Of a stretch of DNA of 64,000 nucleotides, positions 8,164 to 17,406 are shown one piece after another; within the stretch, counting starts at the first letter, position 1; every line of letters begins with the position of its first letter. Origin of the DNA: Bacillus sp. RO2 (GTDB lineage: Bacteria > Bacillota > Bacilli > Bacillales > Bacillaceae_I); the NCBI RefSeq assembly GCF_012911845.1, contig NZ_JAAXCU010000046.1, forward strand, positions 186,001-250,000, written 5' to 3'. Under the pieces are notes generated by a model. That model made no database searches. It was not told the origin of the DNA and was given only the letters and a program-made list of their open reading frames with translations. The translations under genes and the position numbers were made by a program.

Positions 8164-9834
8164 TTACTTAGCTAGCACGTATACACGAGTTTCATAAGGC
8201 TTCAATGTCACTTCAGACACACCTTTATGAGCAGCAACCTCATAGTTTTGAAGACGAAGGTCTGCAGAAGAAACCTCAAGGTCTCCAAGTTCTACTGTTA
8301 CCTCTTCTTCACTCAAGTTACACAACACAACCGCTACCTTGTTATCAAGTGTTCTTGTATAACCGTATACTTGTGTGTCATCTTCAAGAATCAGGTTGTA
8401 TTCACCATAGACAAATACTTCCTCTTCTTTACGGATTTTGATCATGTCGCGATAGAAGCTTAATACAGAATTTGGATCGTTCCATTGCTTTTCCACATTG
8501 ATGGTTTTGTAGTTTTCATTTACGCCCATCCATGGAGTTCCAGTGGTGAACCCTCCGTTTGGCTCGTCATTCCATTGCATTGGAGTACGGGAATTGTCAC
8601 GACCTTTAGCCCAGATGATTTCCATTACTTTTTGAGCATGCTCTTCCCCTTTAGCACTCTCAATATCGTAAAGGTTTTTCATGCCAACATCATCATAATC
8701 ATTGATGCTATCAAACTTCACATTCGTCATACCAAGTTCTTGACCTTGATAGATGAATGGAGTTCCCTGCATTAAGAAATACAATGCGCCAAGTGATTTC
8801 GCACTTTCTACTAGATACTCTTTATCATTACCCCATGTCGAAACAGAACGAGCCTGGTCATGGTTTTCGAGGAATAATGCATTCCAGCCGTTTCCTTCCA
8901 AGCCTTTTTGCCATTTTGTTAATGTTTTTTTTAATTGAAGAAGGTCTACGCCGCCTTCTGTTCCTTTTTCCCAAAGACCAAGGTGTTCAAATTGGAAAAT
9001 CATGTTGAACTTCCCGTTCTCTTCGCCAACCCACTCATCTGCCTGGTTCAGCTTCACACCATTTGCTTCCCCTACAGTCATGATGTCATAACGCGCAAAC
9101 GTTTGCTCTTTTAATTCCTCTAAATGCTTCTGAATTCCTTCCACATTCATCATGTAGTCAAAAGATGGAACATAATCTAAACCTTTTGGATTCGGTAAGT
9201 CTGGGAATCCAGGTTCTTTTTTAATATGGGATATTGCATCCACACGGAAACCGTCAATCCCTTTATCCAACCACCAGTTGATCATATCGTACAATGCAAA
9301 GCGGACATCTTTATTTTCCCAGTTCAAGTCAGGCTGTTCTGTTGCAAAGATGTGCATGTAATACTGGCCAGTCTTCTCATCCAACTTCCAAGCCGGACCA
9401 TTGAAAATACTTTCCCAGTTGTTTGGCTCTTTGCCTTTTTTTCCATCTTTCCAAATGTACCAATCGCGTTTTGGATTGTCTTTAGAAGATGCAGATTCAA
9501 TAAACCACTCGTGCTGATCAGATGTATGATTGATAACTAAATCAATGATAAGCTTCATATCGCGGTTATGCACTTCTTCTAATAACTCATCAAAATCTGC
9601 CATGTTTCCGAAGTCTTCCATAATATCTTGATAATCACTGATATCATACCCATTATCTACATTCGGAGATTTGTACATCGGACAAATCCATATAACATCT
9701 ATACCCATATCTTTTAAATAATCTAGTTTAGAAATAACTCCTCTTAAATCACCAATACCGTCACCATTGGAATCCATGAAACTTCTAGGATATACCTGAT
9801 AGGCAACTGCTTCTTTCCACCATATCTTTTTCAA
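8164..9834 (-). CDS. malL: Oligo-1,6-glucosidase / alpha-glucosidase (GH13)
   Basis: A 556-residue cytoplasmic glycoside hydrolase of family 13 that releases glucose from isomaltose-type or short maltose-type sugars. The four GH13 blocks are visible: LVINHTSDQHEW near residue 100, GFRVDAISHI near 197 (nucleophile Asp), VGEANGV near 255 (acid/base Glu) and FLENHDQ near 325. The loop YQVYPRSFMDSNGDGIGDL at residues 14-32 is typical of the oligo-1,6-glucosidase group. Trehalose-6-phosphate hydrolases are close relatives and cannot be fully excluded. Two overlapping LacI/CcpA-like sites lie upstream at 9870-9903, suggesting catabolite control. No dedicated sugar transporter is adjacent. Confidence 0.88.
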   Translation of the reverse strand: MKKIWWKEAVAYQVYPRSFMDSNGDGIGDLRGVISKLDYLKDMGIDVIWICPMYKSPNVDNGYDISDYQDIMEDFGNMADFDELLEEVHNRDMKLIIDLVINHTSDQHEWFIESASSKDNPKRDWYIWKDGKKGKEPNNWESIFNGPAWKLDEKTGQYYMHIFATEQPDLNWENKDVRFALYDMINWWLDKGIDGFRVDAISHIKKEPGFPDLPNPKGLDYVPSFDYMMNVEGIQKHLEELKEQTFARYDIMTVGEANGVKLNQADEWVGEENGKFNMIFQFEHLGLWEKGTEGGVDLLQLKKTLTKWQKGLEGNGWNALFLENHDQARSVSTWGNDKEYLVESAKSLGALYFLMQGTPFIYQGQELGMTNVKFDSINDYDDVGMKNLYDIESAKGEEHAQKVMEIIWAKGRDNSRTPMQWNDEPNGGFTTGTPWMGVNENYKTINVEKQWNDPNSVLSFYRDMIKIRKEEEVFVYGEYNLILEDDTQVYGYTRTLDNKVAVVLCNLSEEEVTVELGDLEVSSADLRLQNYEVAAHKGVSEVTLKPYETRVYVLAK

Positions 9835-9869
9835 TCTTGATACACTCCCTTATTAACTACACTTCACTA

Positions 9870-9903
9870 TGATAACGGTTGCACAATTGCGTAACCGTTT
9901 GCA
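9870..9903 (-). promoter_or_regulatory. Paired LacI-family / cre-like operators upstream of malL
   Basis: AACGGTT (9874-9880) and AACCGTT (9893-9899) form a perfect inverted repeat. Each also lies within a cre-like 14-mer (TGATAACGGTTGCA at 9870 and CGTAACCGTTTGCA at 9890). They match the known CcpA consensus at about 13 and 12 of 14 positions. They lie 36 bp or more upstream of the malL start, so CcpA or a MalR-like repressor could bind. Confidence 0.65.
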
Positions 9904-10058
9904 CAAATCAACAAAAAAAATATCACTTGGAATAATTCCACTACTTTACTATACCATCTTTTTCACTAATTTCAACTTAAATTCTGATTTTGTTTTATTC
10001 ATGAAATGATGGTAGCTGGTAACACTAAGGCGTAGGAATATTTTAGGAGGCTTTTATC

Positions 10059-11300
10059 ATGAAATATTTATTGGTTTGCCTATTGGCTGTAACTGTTGTT
10101 TTCTCACCTTTATCTAGCTTTTCTGCAGCAACGGATCAACAGAAAGCTGCTTTTACAAGATACCATTCCTTATGGCTGTTTGATGGTACGAAGGAAGTCC
10201 CATTGCAAGAAAACATTGATGTAGGAAAATTCAGTTGGTCAAATGACGGCAAATGGCTTGTTTATGAAGCTAAACAGGTGGATCTGCAATCAGATACTGA
10301 GGAATATGACATCTGGTTATATAATACTGAAACCATGAGTTCCAGTAAACTAAAAATTGCCGGGCATGATCCACAGTGGAATCCCGTTGACCGTACATTT
10401 GCCTTTCTGACAGGCTCCATTCTCTGCGTAGTGGAACTCACTTCCGGAACGCCCATTATTCATCAGCTTACAGGTGGTGTATCTAGTTTCACTTGGGATG
10501 CGGAAGGTGTCAACTTAATTGCATCTGCCAGCGCCGCTTTATTTCCTGATGGCTGGAGCCACCCAAGACTTTACGAAGTTCATTGGGGCGTAGAGAAAGA
10601 AGCCCATGAAATGGATGTAAAAGTAACACCGGTTCACACCGTTTCGTCGCCTCTAAAATACGAGGACACTTCTATTTTAGCAGTAGATGTAGAGGATTTT
10701 TCTTGGTCTCATGACGGGAAAAACTTAGCGATGGTGGTAACCCCTACAGCTTCGTGGTCAGCTGACAGCAATATGCTGAGTGTATATGTAAAAGAGAACA
10801 AGCTTTTTATTCCACTTGGGGAAATGTTACTTGATCCCAACTGGATAAAGTGGGCGCCGACTAAACCTCTTCTTGCCTCAATTCAGGGCGGCGGCAGGAT
10901 GACCAGTGGAGTTGTTACTAATAAAGTCCTGACAACAAGCACCATTATTCCAAATTATAAAAAGACACATACGCCAAAAGGGTTTGCGGATGTGGATTTT
11001 GACTGGGTGGATGATGAGAATATTGTGGTGGCTCGAGGGCGAGAGACCAGTGAGAGCACTGAGAAATTTGTGTCTTCTTTATATTTGGTAGGCTTGAAGG
11101 AAAAAGAGGCAATTAAGATTGTGGAAACGCCAGATGGTTATTCTGATGGAGAGCCTGTGGTGTTGCGAGAGGGATCATCGTTGGCTTGGATACGCGAAGA
11201 TGCGGATGGCAGGAGGCATATTTGGATGAGTAAGGTTGATGGTTCTGACGGTCGGATGCTTGTGGAGAATGTGTTTGATGTGGTTTGGTTTGGGAAGTGA
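10059..11300 (+). CDS. Secreted beta-propeller (TolB/WD40-like) protein
   Basis: A 413-residue protein with an N-terminal signal peptide (hydrophobic residues 4-22, then SSFSAATD). The mature part shows repeated propeller-blade signatures: FSWSNDGKWLVYEAK near residue 58, the weaker HDPQWNPVDRTFAFL near 105, FSWSHDGKNLAMVV near 217 and FDWVDDENIVVARG near 312. These resemble the repeats of TolB and WD40-like PD40 proteins. AGGAGG precedes the ATG by nine bases. It is a single gene facing away from malL, with a 52-bp repeat array directly after it. No enzymatic motif is visible, and I do not recognise a named orthologue. Confidence 0.75.
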   Translation: MKYLLVCLLAVTVVFSPLSSFSAATDQQKAAFTRYHSLWLFDGTKEVPLQENIDVGKFSWSNDGKWLVYEAKQVDLQSDTEEYDIWLYNTETMSSSKLKIAGHDPQWNPVDRTFAFLTGSILCVVELTSGTPIIHQLTGGVSSFTWDAEGVNLIASASAALFPDGWSHPRLYEVHWGVEKEAHEMDVKVTPVHTVSSPLKYEDTSILAVDVEDFSWSHDGKNLAMVVTPTASWSADSNMLSVYVKENKLFIPLGEMLLDPNWIKWAPTKPLLASIQGGGRMTSGVVTNKVLTTSTIIPNYKKTHTPKGFADVDFDWVDDENIVVARGRETSESTEKFVSSLYLVGLKEKEAIKIVETPDGYSDGEPVVLREGSSLAWIREDADGRRHIWMSKVDGSDGRMLVENVFDVVWFGK

Positions 11301-11344
11301 GTTTGGCTTTTAAACTATTTTCCTGTTTGAGTGGGGTTTTTGGG

Positions 11345-11850
11345 GGTTTGGGGGTAGGGATGGCTTCTCTCTTACTGTTTTTATGATTTGAGATGCTGTT
11401 CTGGCGGAGAGATGGCTTCTCTCTTACCGTTTTTATGATTTTGGATGCTGTTCGGGCGTAGAGACGTGTTCTCTCTTACCGTTTTCAATGAATATGGTTG
11501 CCGTTCGGGCGGAGAGACGTGTTCTCTCTTACCGTTTTCATGAATATGGTTGCCGTTTGGGCGGAGAGACGTATTCTCTCTTACCGTTTTCAGCAATATG
11601 GTTGCCGCTCGGGCGGAGAGACGGCTTCTCTCTTACCGTTTTCAACAATATGGTTGCTGTTCGGGCGTAGAGATACCTTTTATTTCCTTCTATTGACACT
11701 TCAACCGGATTTCATTGAAGTTGGAGCTCATTGATCATAGAACGCCTCTATTTTACGATTCAGCCAGAATTCACAGCCGTTCGGGCTTATAGAACCGCTC
11801 TACTGGACACTTCCCCGGATCTCACTGGAGTTCAGGCTTATAGATTCCCT
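11345..11850. repeat. 52-bp tandem repeat array (family 1, array a)
   Basis: About seven units spaced 52 (once 53) bp apart, each with a core like GGGCGGAGAGACGTGTTCTC followed by TCTTACCGTTTT. Within a unit GAGAGA and TCTCTC can pair, so each unit can fold into a small hairpin. From about 11690 to 11850 two or three more divergent units of similar length (TTATAGAACCGCTCTACTGG type) follow. The same core and period recur at 18.0-18.3 kb. No cas genes or unique spacers are present, so this is not CRISPR. Confidence 0.85.
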
Positions 11851-11893
11851 ATATTGGAATAAATCACAACACACAGAATGCGCACACAACAAC

Positions 11894-11940
11894 AAAAAAG
11901 GAGAAGCTCCCCCCTACCAACAAGGGATCTTCTCCTATTT
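11894..11940 (-). terminator. Terminator after efp
   Basis: On the minus strand AGGAGAAG pairs with CTTCTCCT, and TTTTTGTTG follows. It is located just beyond the efp stop. Confidence 0.8.
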
Positions 11941-11953
11941 TAAAAAAATCAAA

Positions 11954-12511
11954 TTAAGCTCTTGAAACGTAAGAAGAATCAGTAGTGTTGATAATCAATA
12001 CGTCTCCTTCGTTCACGAAGAACGGTACGTTAACTGTTACACCAGTTTCCATAACTGCTGGCTTAGATCCGCCGGAAGCTGTGTCGCCCTTAATGCCTGG
12101 CTCTGTTTCAGCTACTTTTAGTTCTACTGTATTTGGAAGCTCAACTCCAAGCGTCTCGCTTTGGTACATCATGATGGCCACTTCCATGTTTTCTTTCAAG
12201 AATTTCAATTCGTATTCGATTTGAGCAGAAGGAAGTTCCAACTGATCATAGGACTCGTTGTCCATAAATACATGCATATCGCCGTTTGCATAAAGGTACT
12301 GCATTTTGCGGTTGTCGATTTGTGCTTTGGCTACTTTTTCACCAGCACGGAATGTTTTTTCTTGGATAGCACCATTACGTAGGTTACGTAATTTAGAACG
12401 TACGAATGCTGCTCCTTTTCCTGGCTTAACGTGTTGGAAATCCATTACACGCCAAATGCCATTGTCTACTTCAATTGTTAAACCTGTACGAAAATCGTTT
12501 ACTGAAATCAT
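11954..12511 (-). CDS. efp: Elongation factor P
   Basis: A 185-residue translation factor that binds between the P and E sites and relieves ribosome stalling at polyproline. The N-terminal KOW-like domain begins [10 protein letters not shown], and the modified-residue loop reads KPGKGAAF with Lys at position 32, the residue carrying the 5-aminopentanol modification in B. subtilis. The C-terminal OB domain ends [27 protein letters not shown] lies upstream of the ATG. It follows yqhT in the same direction, as in B. subtilis, with 94 bp between them. The genes usually found beyond efp (yqhV, spoIIIA) are not here, so synteny breaks at this point. Confidence 0.97.
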   Translation of the reverse strand: MISVNDFRTGLTIEVDNGIWRVMDFQHVKPGKGAAFVRSKLRNLRNGAIQEKTFRAGEKVAKAQIDNRKMQYLYANGDMHVFMDNESYDQLELPSAQIEYELKFLKENMEVAIMMYQSETLGVELPNTVELKVAETEPGIKGDTASGGSKPAVMETGVTVNVPFFVNEGDVLIINTTDSSYVSRA

Positions 12512-12605
12512 TTATTAGTTCCTCCTAAAGCTATGTAAAATAATGCCCTACACGTATTGTATCCTTGAGTACCGTACTCTAGTCTACACGACGTTAGATA
12601 CATTT

Positions 12606-13667
12606 TTACAAAATAATAAGTTCTTTTGTAGAGAAGGAAAGTGTTTCGTTACCTGTCTCTGTAACGATTGTATCGTCTTCGATACGCACTCCGCCTAATC
12701 CAGCAACATAAATACCAGGTTCTACTGTTACAATCATTCCCGGTTCTAAAACTGTGTCTGATTTCACAGACAGAGAAGGACCTTCATGCACTTCCATTCC
12801 AAGTCCATGACCTGTAGAATGTCCAAAGTACTCTCCATATCCTTTTTCCGTAATGTAATCACGTGTCAATGCATCCGCTTCACGGCCGGTAATGCCTGCT
12901 TTGATGCCTCTCATGCCTCGTAACTGTGCTTCCAATACAGTATCATAGATCGTTTTCAGCTCATCGCTTGGCTCTCCCACAGCAAGTGTTCTTGTAATAT
13001 CAGAGTTGTAGCCTTTGTAGTAAGCTCCAAAATCAAGCGTTACAAACTCACCTTTTTCAATCACTTTATCTGAAGCGACGCCATGAGGTAGGGCTGAGCG
13101 GTAACCAGAAGCTACGATAATATCAAAGGATGAGGAAACAGCCCCTTGTTTTCTCATGAAGAATTCTAACTCGTTGGAAACATCCAATTCTGTTAGCCCT
13201 GGCTTGATGTATGTAAGAATATGTTCAAAAGCTGCGTCAGCAATCTGTGTAGCTTCCTTTAATATCTTAATCTCTTGTTCACTCTTAATCAAGCGTAACT
13301 TTTCGATTACGCCAGAAACAGGGACAAGATCTGCTTTAATTGTTGTTTTGTAGTTTAAATAGGTGGAAAAAGTGACATGGTCCTGTTCGAAGCCAAGTTT
13401 TGCTACTCCAAGGTCTTTGACAACATTTGCAATTTCTTCTACAAGTCCGCCTTTGTGCTGGACGATGTCAAAGCCTTCACATTGTTTGGCTGCTTGTTCC
13501 GTGTAACGGAAGTCAGTGATGAATACAGCTTTGTCTTCTGTTACGACTGCCACTCCTGCTGAGCCGGTAAAACCTGTGATGTATTGGCGGTTCTTTCCGC
13601 TTGTAATTAGTAATGCATCAATTCCTGAAGTTTGAAAGCTCTCTCTAAGTTTTGTTAATTTTGTCAT
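12606..13667 (-). CDS. yqhT: Xaa-Pro aminopeptidase family protein
   Basis: A 353-residue M24 metallopeptidase expected to remove N-terminal residues ahead of proline. The creatinase-like N-terminal domain (residues 1-120) is followed by the pita-bread catalytic domain. Metal ligands can be seen in TLDFGAYYKGYNSDITRT (two Asp), FGHSTGHGLGMEVHEGP (His), VTVEPGIY (Glu) and GVRIEDD (Glu). The start overlaps the end of the aroQ transcription unit closely (4 bp gap), and efp follows, so the genes are probably cotranscribed. Length and context match B. subtilis YqhT. Confidence 0.93.
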   Translation of the reverse strand: MTKLTKLRESFQTSGIDALLITSGKNRQYITGFTGSAGVAVVTEDKAVFITDFRYTEQAAKQCEGFDIVQHKGGLVEEIANVVKDLGVAKLGFEQDHVTFSTYLNYKTTIKADLVPVSGVIEKLRLIKSEQEIKILKEATQIADAAFEHILTYIKPGLTELDVSNELEFFMRKQGAVSSSFDIIVASGYRSALPHGVASDKVIEKGEFVTLDFGAYYKGYNSDITRTLAVGEPSDELKTIYDTVLEAQLRGMRGIKAGITGREADALTRDYITEKGYGEYFGHSTGHGLGMEVHEGPSLSVKSDTVLEPGMIVTVEPGIYVAGLGGVRIEDDTIVTETGNETLSFSTKELIIL

Positions 13668-13671
13668 CTTG

Positions 13672-14109
13672 CTATTCCCCCTTGTTCTGATTTAATAAAG
13701 CTAATAGTGCCAGTTCGTATCCATAAAAGCCAAGGCCTACAATCTGGCCTGTTGTTACTGGTGCGGTGACGGATGTGTGTCTGAATTCTTCCCGCTTATG
13801 TATGTTGGAAATGTGTACTTCCATTACTGGTACAGTTATGCTTGCAATGGCATCGCGAATTGCATAGCTGTAGTGGGTGAAGGCACCAGGGTTTATGACG
13901 ATCCCGTCGTAATGGCCTTCCGCATCGTGAAGCGTATCGATAAGCTCTCCTTCGTGATTGCTTTGGAAACAAGTTAGTTCAAACGAATTTTTGCCTGCGA
14001 ATGCTTGAAGTTGCGCTTCGAGATCCTGCAATGTTTGACTGCCATAAACTGCGGGTTCCCTTAGTCCCAATCTATTTAGGTTAGGCCCGTTAAGAACAAG
14101 TAAGCGCAT
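13672..14109 (-). CDS. aroQ: Type II 3-dehydroquinate dehydratase
   Basis: A 145-residue dodecameric enzyme that converts 3-dehydroquinate to 3-dehydroshikimate in aromatic amino acid synthesis. The N-terminal signature LNGPNLNRLGLREPAVYGS carries the catalytic Arg and Tyr, and GIVINPGAFTHYSYAIRDA near residue 73 plus VEVHISN (read here as MEVHISNIH) near 98 complete the site. AAGGAG precedes the ATG. It corresponds to yqhS of B. subtilis and is placed immediately before yqhT. With aroK at 42.6 kb, it is one of two shikimate-pathway genes in the window. Confidence 0.96.
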   Translation of the reverse strand: MRLLVLNGPNLNRLGLREPAVYGSQTLQDLEAQLQAFAGKNSFELTCFQSNHEGELIDTLHDAEGHYDGIVINPGAFTHYSYAIRDAIASITVPVMEVHISNIHKREEFRHTSVTAPVTTGQIVGLGFYGYELALLALLNQNKGE

Positions 14110-14149
14110 TCTACGATCTCCTTTTCATAAAATCAACACCCCTATTCAA

Positions 14150-14182
14150 AAAGAAAAAGAATGTTCAATTACTGAACATTCT
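14150..14182 (-). terminator. Terminator between yqhR and aroQ
   Basis: On the minus strand AGAATGTTCA pairs perfectly with TGAACATTCT, followed by TTTTCTTTTTG. It ends the yqhR transcript and separates it from the aroQ-yqhT-efp unit. Confidence 0.85.
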
Positions 14183-14203
14183 ATCACATTCCGTTATTCC
14201 CTA

Positions 14204-14734
14204 CTACTCATTCGATGAGGATTGTGTTTGTTGTTGGGAGTGCTGTTTGTCCTGATTCTGCATTTCATTGTGCTCGAATGAGATGGAATAGCCAACAAAA
14301 ACCCCAAACAATATGTATAAGCATACATTTGTCACGTTTGTATCTAGGGTAAGTTCCTTGACTGTCTTAATGGAAGGAAACATTGGGTTTAATAAGAAGA
14401 AAACCAGTCCCCAAAGTGCAATGCCGTAAACAATCCCAATCCAGAATTGCTGAAACTTTTTAAGTATCGCGGCATAAATGAGCGCAGCGCCGATACCAAA
14501 CAAGCCAAGCAGGATGATACTAATTACATACCCCAGCCATCCCTTTTTCCAATCACCAAGTGCCCAGGGCTGAAGTACCACATTTGGGCTGATTTCGGTA
14601 AAGCTGAATATGTAGGCAATATATCCGATAAAACTCCAGAACACACCACCGATAAATCCGGTAACGATTACTTTTGTCATAAACCCCATAGGTTCTTCTC
14701 TTTGGTTTTGTTCTAATTTCTTATTATCGCTCAT
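14204..14734 (-). CDS. yqhR: Conserved membrane protein YqhR
   Basis: A 176-residue membrane protein with four predicted transmembrane segments: around VIVTGFIGGVFWSFIGYIAY, VISIILLGLFGIGAALIYAA, FWIGIVYGIALWGLVFFLL and VCLYILFGVFVGYSIS. The N-terminus is polar (MSDNKKLEQNQREEPM) and the C-terminus is Gln/Ser rich. The start at 14734 has GGGAGC eight bases upstream; a longer frame reaches 14818 without such a site. It lies back to back with yqhQ as in B. subtilis. Function is unknown. It has its own terminator at 14150. Confidence 0.88.
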   Translation of the reverse strand: MSDNKKLEQNQREEPMGFMTKVIVTGFIGGVFWSFIGYIAYIFSFTEISPNVVLQPWALGDWKKGWLGYVISIILLGLFGIGAALIYAAILKKFQQFWIGIVYGIALWGLVFFLLNPMFPSIKTVKELTLDTNVTNVCLYILFGVFVGYSISFEHNEMQNQDKQHSQQQTQSSSNE

Positions 14735-14916
14735 GATTTTGCTCCCTTTCTTCTGTATCATTACACATATCTTTCCATAAGAACGACAGAACCATACAGT
14801 ACTAGGGAACTTTTTCAAACAAAGAATCTCAGGGAGTAGAGGTTTTTTGAAGATTCGGGTAGAATATTAAGTAATAGAAATTTTTTCTTCTTAGAAAAGT
14901 TAGGTTGGTGCTATTT

Positions 14917-15864
14917 ATGTCAAATGATTCAAAACCTGTTTATGGAGGACAGGCTGTGGTTGAAGGCGTGATGTTTGGTGGAAAACGCCATTATGTTACT
15001 GCCATTCGCAGAAAAGATGACTCCATTGAATATCTGCAAGTGCCAAGAAAAACAAACCCGACATTACAGTCGCTTAAAAAAATTCCTTTTATTCGAGGAA
15101 TTGTCGCAATAGTGGAAGCAGCAGGGAATGGATCCAAGCATCTGAATTTCTCCACGGAACGATATGATGTGGATCCGAGTCAAGATGAGGAAGAGATTTA
15201 TAATAAAAAAGAGCCATCCAAACTAGAAATGATCCTTAGCGTTGCAGCAGTCGGGGTTTTATCGTTTATTTTCGGGAAGTTCATTTTCACGCTTGTGCCC
15301 GTATTTTTGGCAGAACTAACAAAGCCACTTTTCCCTGGGGATTTTGCACAGGTATTGATTGAAACGGTTTTTAAATTGTTGCTTTTATTGACATACATAT
15401 ACTTCATTTCCTTTACCCCGATCATTAAAAGGGTATTTCAATATCATGGCGCAGAGCATAAAGTGATTAACGCTTATGAAAACGGGAAAGAATTAACTGT
15501 AAGCAATATTCAAGCACAATCAAGATTGCATTATAGATGTGGCAGTAGTTTTATTCTTTTCACCGTTATTGTGGGATTCTTTGTTTACCTTACTGTTCCC
15601 CTAGACCCTCTATGGCTGCGGGTTGTGAACCGTTTAGCGCTAATCCCCGTTGTATTAGGTATCTCTTTTGAAGTATTACAGCTTACAAACAAAGTCCGCG
15701 AAATTCCTGTTTTAAAAGTTTTGGGGTATCCTGGTCTTTGGTTGCAACTGCTAACAACAAAGGAGCCCACGGACGACCAAGTAGAGGTTGCCATCCTTTC
15801 CTTTAAGAGATTATTGGAGCTAGAACAAGATTCAGAGAAAAAGATTACCGAAGAAATAGTATAA
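14917..15864 (+). CDS. yqhQ: DUF1385 membrane protein YqhQ
   Basis: A 315-residue integral membrane protein of the DUF1385 family, conserved in Firmicutes with no settled function. The N-terminal block YGGQAVVEGVMFGGKRHYVT is the family hallmark, and QYHGAEHKVINAYENG near residue 180 is the second invariant block. Several hydrophobic segments follow residue 105. The ATG at 14917 is preferred over an upstream TTG at 14905, which would place the start inside the weak Shine-Dalgarno stretch TTAGGTTGG. It is divergent from yqhR and followed 100 bp later by yqhP. Confidence 0.9.
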   Translation: MSNDSKPVYGGQAVVEGVMFGGKRHYVTAIRRKDDSIEYLQVPRKTNPTLQSLKKIPFIRGIVAIVEAAGNGSKHLNFSTERYDVDPSQDEEEIYNKKEPSKLEMILSVAAVGVLSFIFGKFIFTLVPVFLAELTKPLFPGDFAQVLIETVFKLLLLLTYIYFISFTPIIKRVFQYHGAEHKVINAYENGKELTVSNIQAQSRLHYRCGSSFILFTVIVGFFVYLTVPLDPLWLRVVNRLALIPVVLGISFEVLQLTNKVREIPVLKVLGYPGLWLQLLTTKEPTDDQVEVAILSFKRLLELEQDSEKKITEEIV

Positions 15865-15964
15865 AAATCCGCAACAAGCCTTATCCTAGAAAATATACTA
15901 TTAAAACAATCAGTGGTGGTAACCATCGAAAACAAGCATACTGGTTACCTGGGAGGTGGCGAAA

Positions 15965-16360
15965 ATGAAAAGAAGCTATCGAAAACCAATATTTTATACT
16001 CTTATTTCTTTAGCAGCTTTTTATTTGATCATTCAATTATTTAGCAATCCAGGGGGATTATTTACGAGTCTCCTTTTAATTGTAGGGGGTGCAACCGTAT
16101 TTTATTTGATTTTCCGCTATTTTATCCAAGGGAAAATCGGAGCGAAAACGGATGCCCGGTATAGTAAGGCTGTCAAGCAATCGAAAAAGAAATACGCAGC
16201 AACCGGAAGCGCCAAACCAACTATCAGCCCAATTACATCTAGTAGAGATCGAGCAAGCTCTAAACCGTCAAAACCGTCCGTACCAAAAAGAAAAACCCCA
16301 TCCCATCTGACCGTTATTGAAGGGAAAAAGGGCAAAAAGAAAAACCGTGCTTTCTTTTAA
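15965..16360 (+). CDS. yqhP: SA1362/YqhP family membrane protein
   Basis: A 131-residue protein with two N-terminal transmembrane helices (residues 8-26 and 33-54) and a basic, Ser/Lys/Pro-rich cytoplasmic tail ending in KKGKKKNRAFF. GGGAGG lies nine bases before the ATG at 15965; an upstream in-frame GTG at 15956 overlaps that site and is less likely. Gene order (yqhQ, yqhP, then convergent yqhO) matches B. subtilis. No function is known. A terminator overlaps the stop codon region. Confidence 0.85.
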   Translation: MKRSYRKPIFYTLISLAAFYLIIQLFSNPGGLFTSLLLIVGGATVFYLIFRYFIQGKIGAKTDARYSKAVKQSKKKYAATGSAKPTISPITSSRDRASSKPSKPSVPKRKTPSHLTVIEGKKGKKKNRAFF

Positions 16361-16381
16361 AGAAGGGAGCTCGGTTTTTTC
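16342..16381 (+). terminator. Terminator after yqhP
   Basis: AACCGTGCT and AGCTCGGTT form an imperfect stem, and TTTTTTCTG follows on the plus strand. It overlaps the end of yqhP and sits between the convergent genes yqhP and yqhO. Confidence 0.7.
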
Positions 16382-16385
16382 TGTA

Positions 16386-17270
16386 TCAGTAACACCACTT
16401 CATCAAAAATGCCTCTGCTCTTTTTCTCCCTATTTCCACCAGCCCTCGTTTCCTTTCCTCTGTTAACGCAAATTCCGTGAGGGCAATATGGTCCATCGGG
16501 ATAAAGATGATATCCTTCTCATGGCGACTTGAGATATGCTTGGCATCATGAGCATCTTTCATCGTCTCAAACAACGCACCAAACATGGTTATGGCATTAT
16601 TTATTTTGTTGACTGGCCGATCCTCTTGCTTTGCACTTAATTGAATTCCAAGTACAGGACGAACTTTTGGGATGCGATCATTATCGAATAGCCATATTGG
16701 AAAATTACTCAATACTCCACCGTCTACAAATAGATAGGTAACTCCCTTCCCCTTAAGCTTGACAGGTTCAAAAAAATACGGAATACTGCAGCTCATCCTT
16801 ACTGCTTTGGCTACAGAAAACTTCTTTGAATCCATATTATATTTTGGAAGGTCATCAGGAAGGATAGCAATGGTTCCACTTGTAAGGTCAGAAGCAATAA
16901 TTCTTAAATGGTCCTTAGGGAGATCACCAAAAGTTTTTATTCCCTTTGCAGCAAGCTTCTTCTCCATCCACCTCTCTAAAACATCCCCTTTATACAAACC
17001 AAGTCTCCAATACAAAAGCAGCCACTTCGTAATGGGGGAAGGCAATAATGTCCTTCTCTGATCCAAGAAATTCATAATATCTGTTTCATCTAGCATGTTA
17101 CGGATTTCGTTTGAGGTATACCCTGCTGCTGTAAACGCGGCGACAATAGAACCCGCACTTGTCCCTGCTAACCGCTGAAACTTTAATCCCCTTTCCTCCA
17201 CAGCCTGAAGCGCTCCGATAAGCGCAAATCCTTTGATTCCGCCACCTGAAAACACACCATCTATCTTCAA
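16386..17270 (-). CDS. yqhO: Patatin-like phospholipase YqhO
   Basis: A 294-residue serine lipid acyl hydrolase of the patatin family. The oxyanion loop GVFSGGGIKGFALIG begins at residue 4, the nucleophile elbow LAGTSAGSI follows near residue 33, and the catalytic Asp lies in FVDGGVLSNFP near residue 185. The start is a TTG at 17270 with GGAGGG six bases upstream; a frame from 17363 would add an unrelated extension. Length agrees with B. subtilis YqhO. It lies downstream of mntR on the same strand but behind mntR's terminator. The physiological substrate is unknown. Confidence 0.9.
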   Translation of the reverse strand: MKIDGVFSGGGIKGFALIGALQAVEERGLKFQRLAGTSAGSIVAAFTAAGYTSNEIRNMLDETDIMNFLDQRRTLLPSPITKWLLLYWRLGLYKGDVLERWMEKKLAAKGIKTFGDLPKDHLRIIASDLTSGTIAILPDDLPKYNMDSKKFSVAKAVRMSCSIPYFFEPVKLKGKGVTYLFVDGGVLSNFPIWLFDNDRIPKVRPVLGIQLSAKQEDRPVNKINNAITMFGALFETMKDAHDAKHISSRHEKDIIFIPMDHIALTEFALTEERKRGLVEIGRKRAEAFLMKWCY

Positions 17271-17361
17271 TGGAATCCCTCCATCACATTGAAACGGATA
17301 ACTTCCTTTTACATCTTTAATAAGGAAACGGGCAAAATATACCCTTTTCCTTGTCGAGAGC

Positions 17362-17406
17362 AAAAAAAGAGACAGACCTCACTGCCAGATGGCAAGGTCT
17401 ATCTCT
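17362..17406 (-). terminator. Terminator after mntR
   Basis: AGAGATAGACCT and AGGTCTGTCTCT pair on the minus strand, with TTTTTTTGC following. It starts right at the mntR stop. Confidence 0.9.

Noticed and set aside
11381-11734. Open reading frames within the 52-bp repeat array on both strands
   Set aside because: They exist because the repeat lacks stops in those frames; they have no ribosome binding sites and repetitive products.
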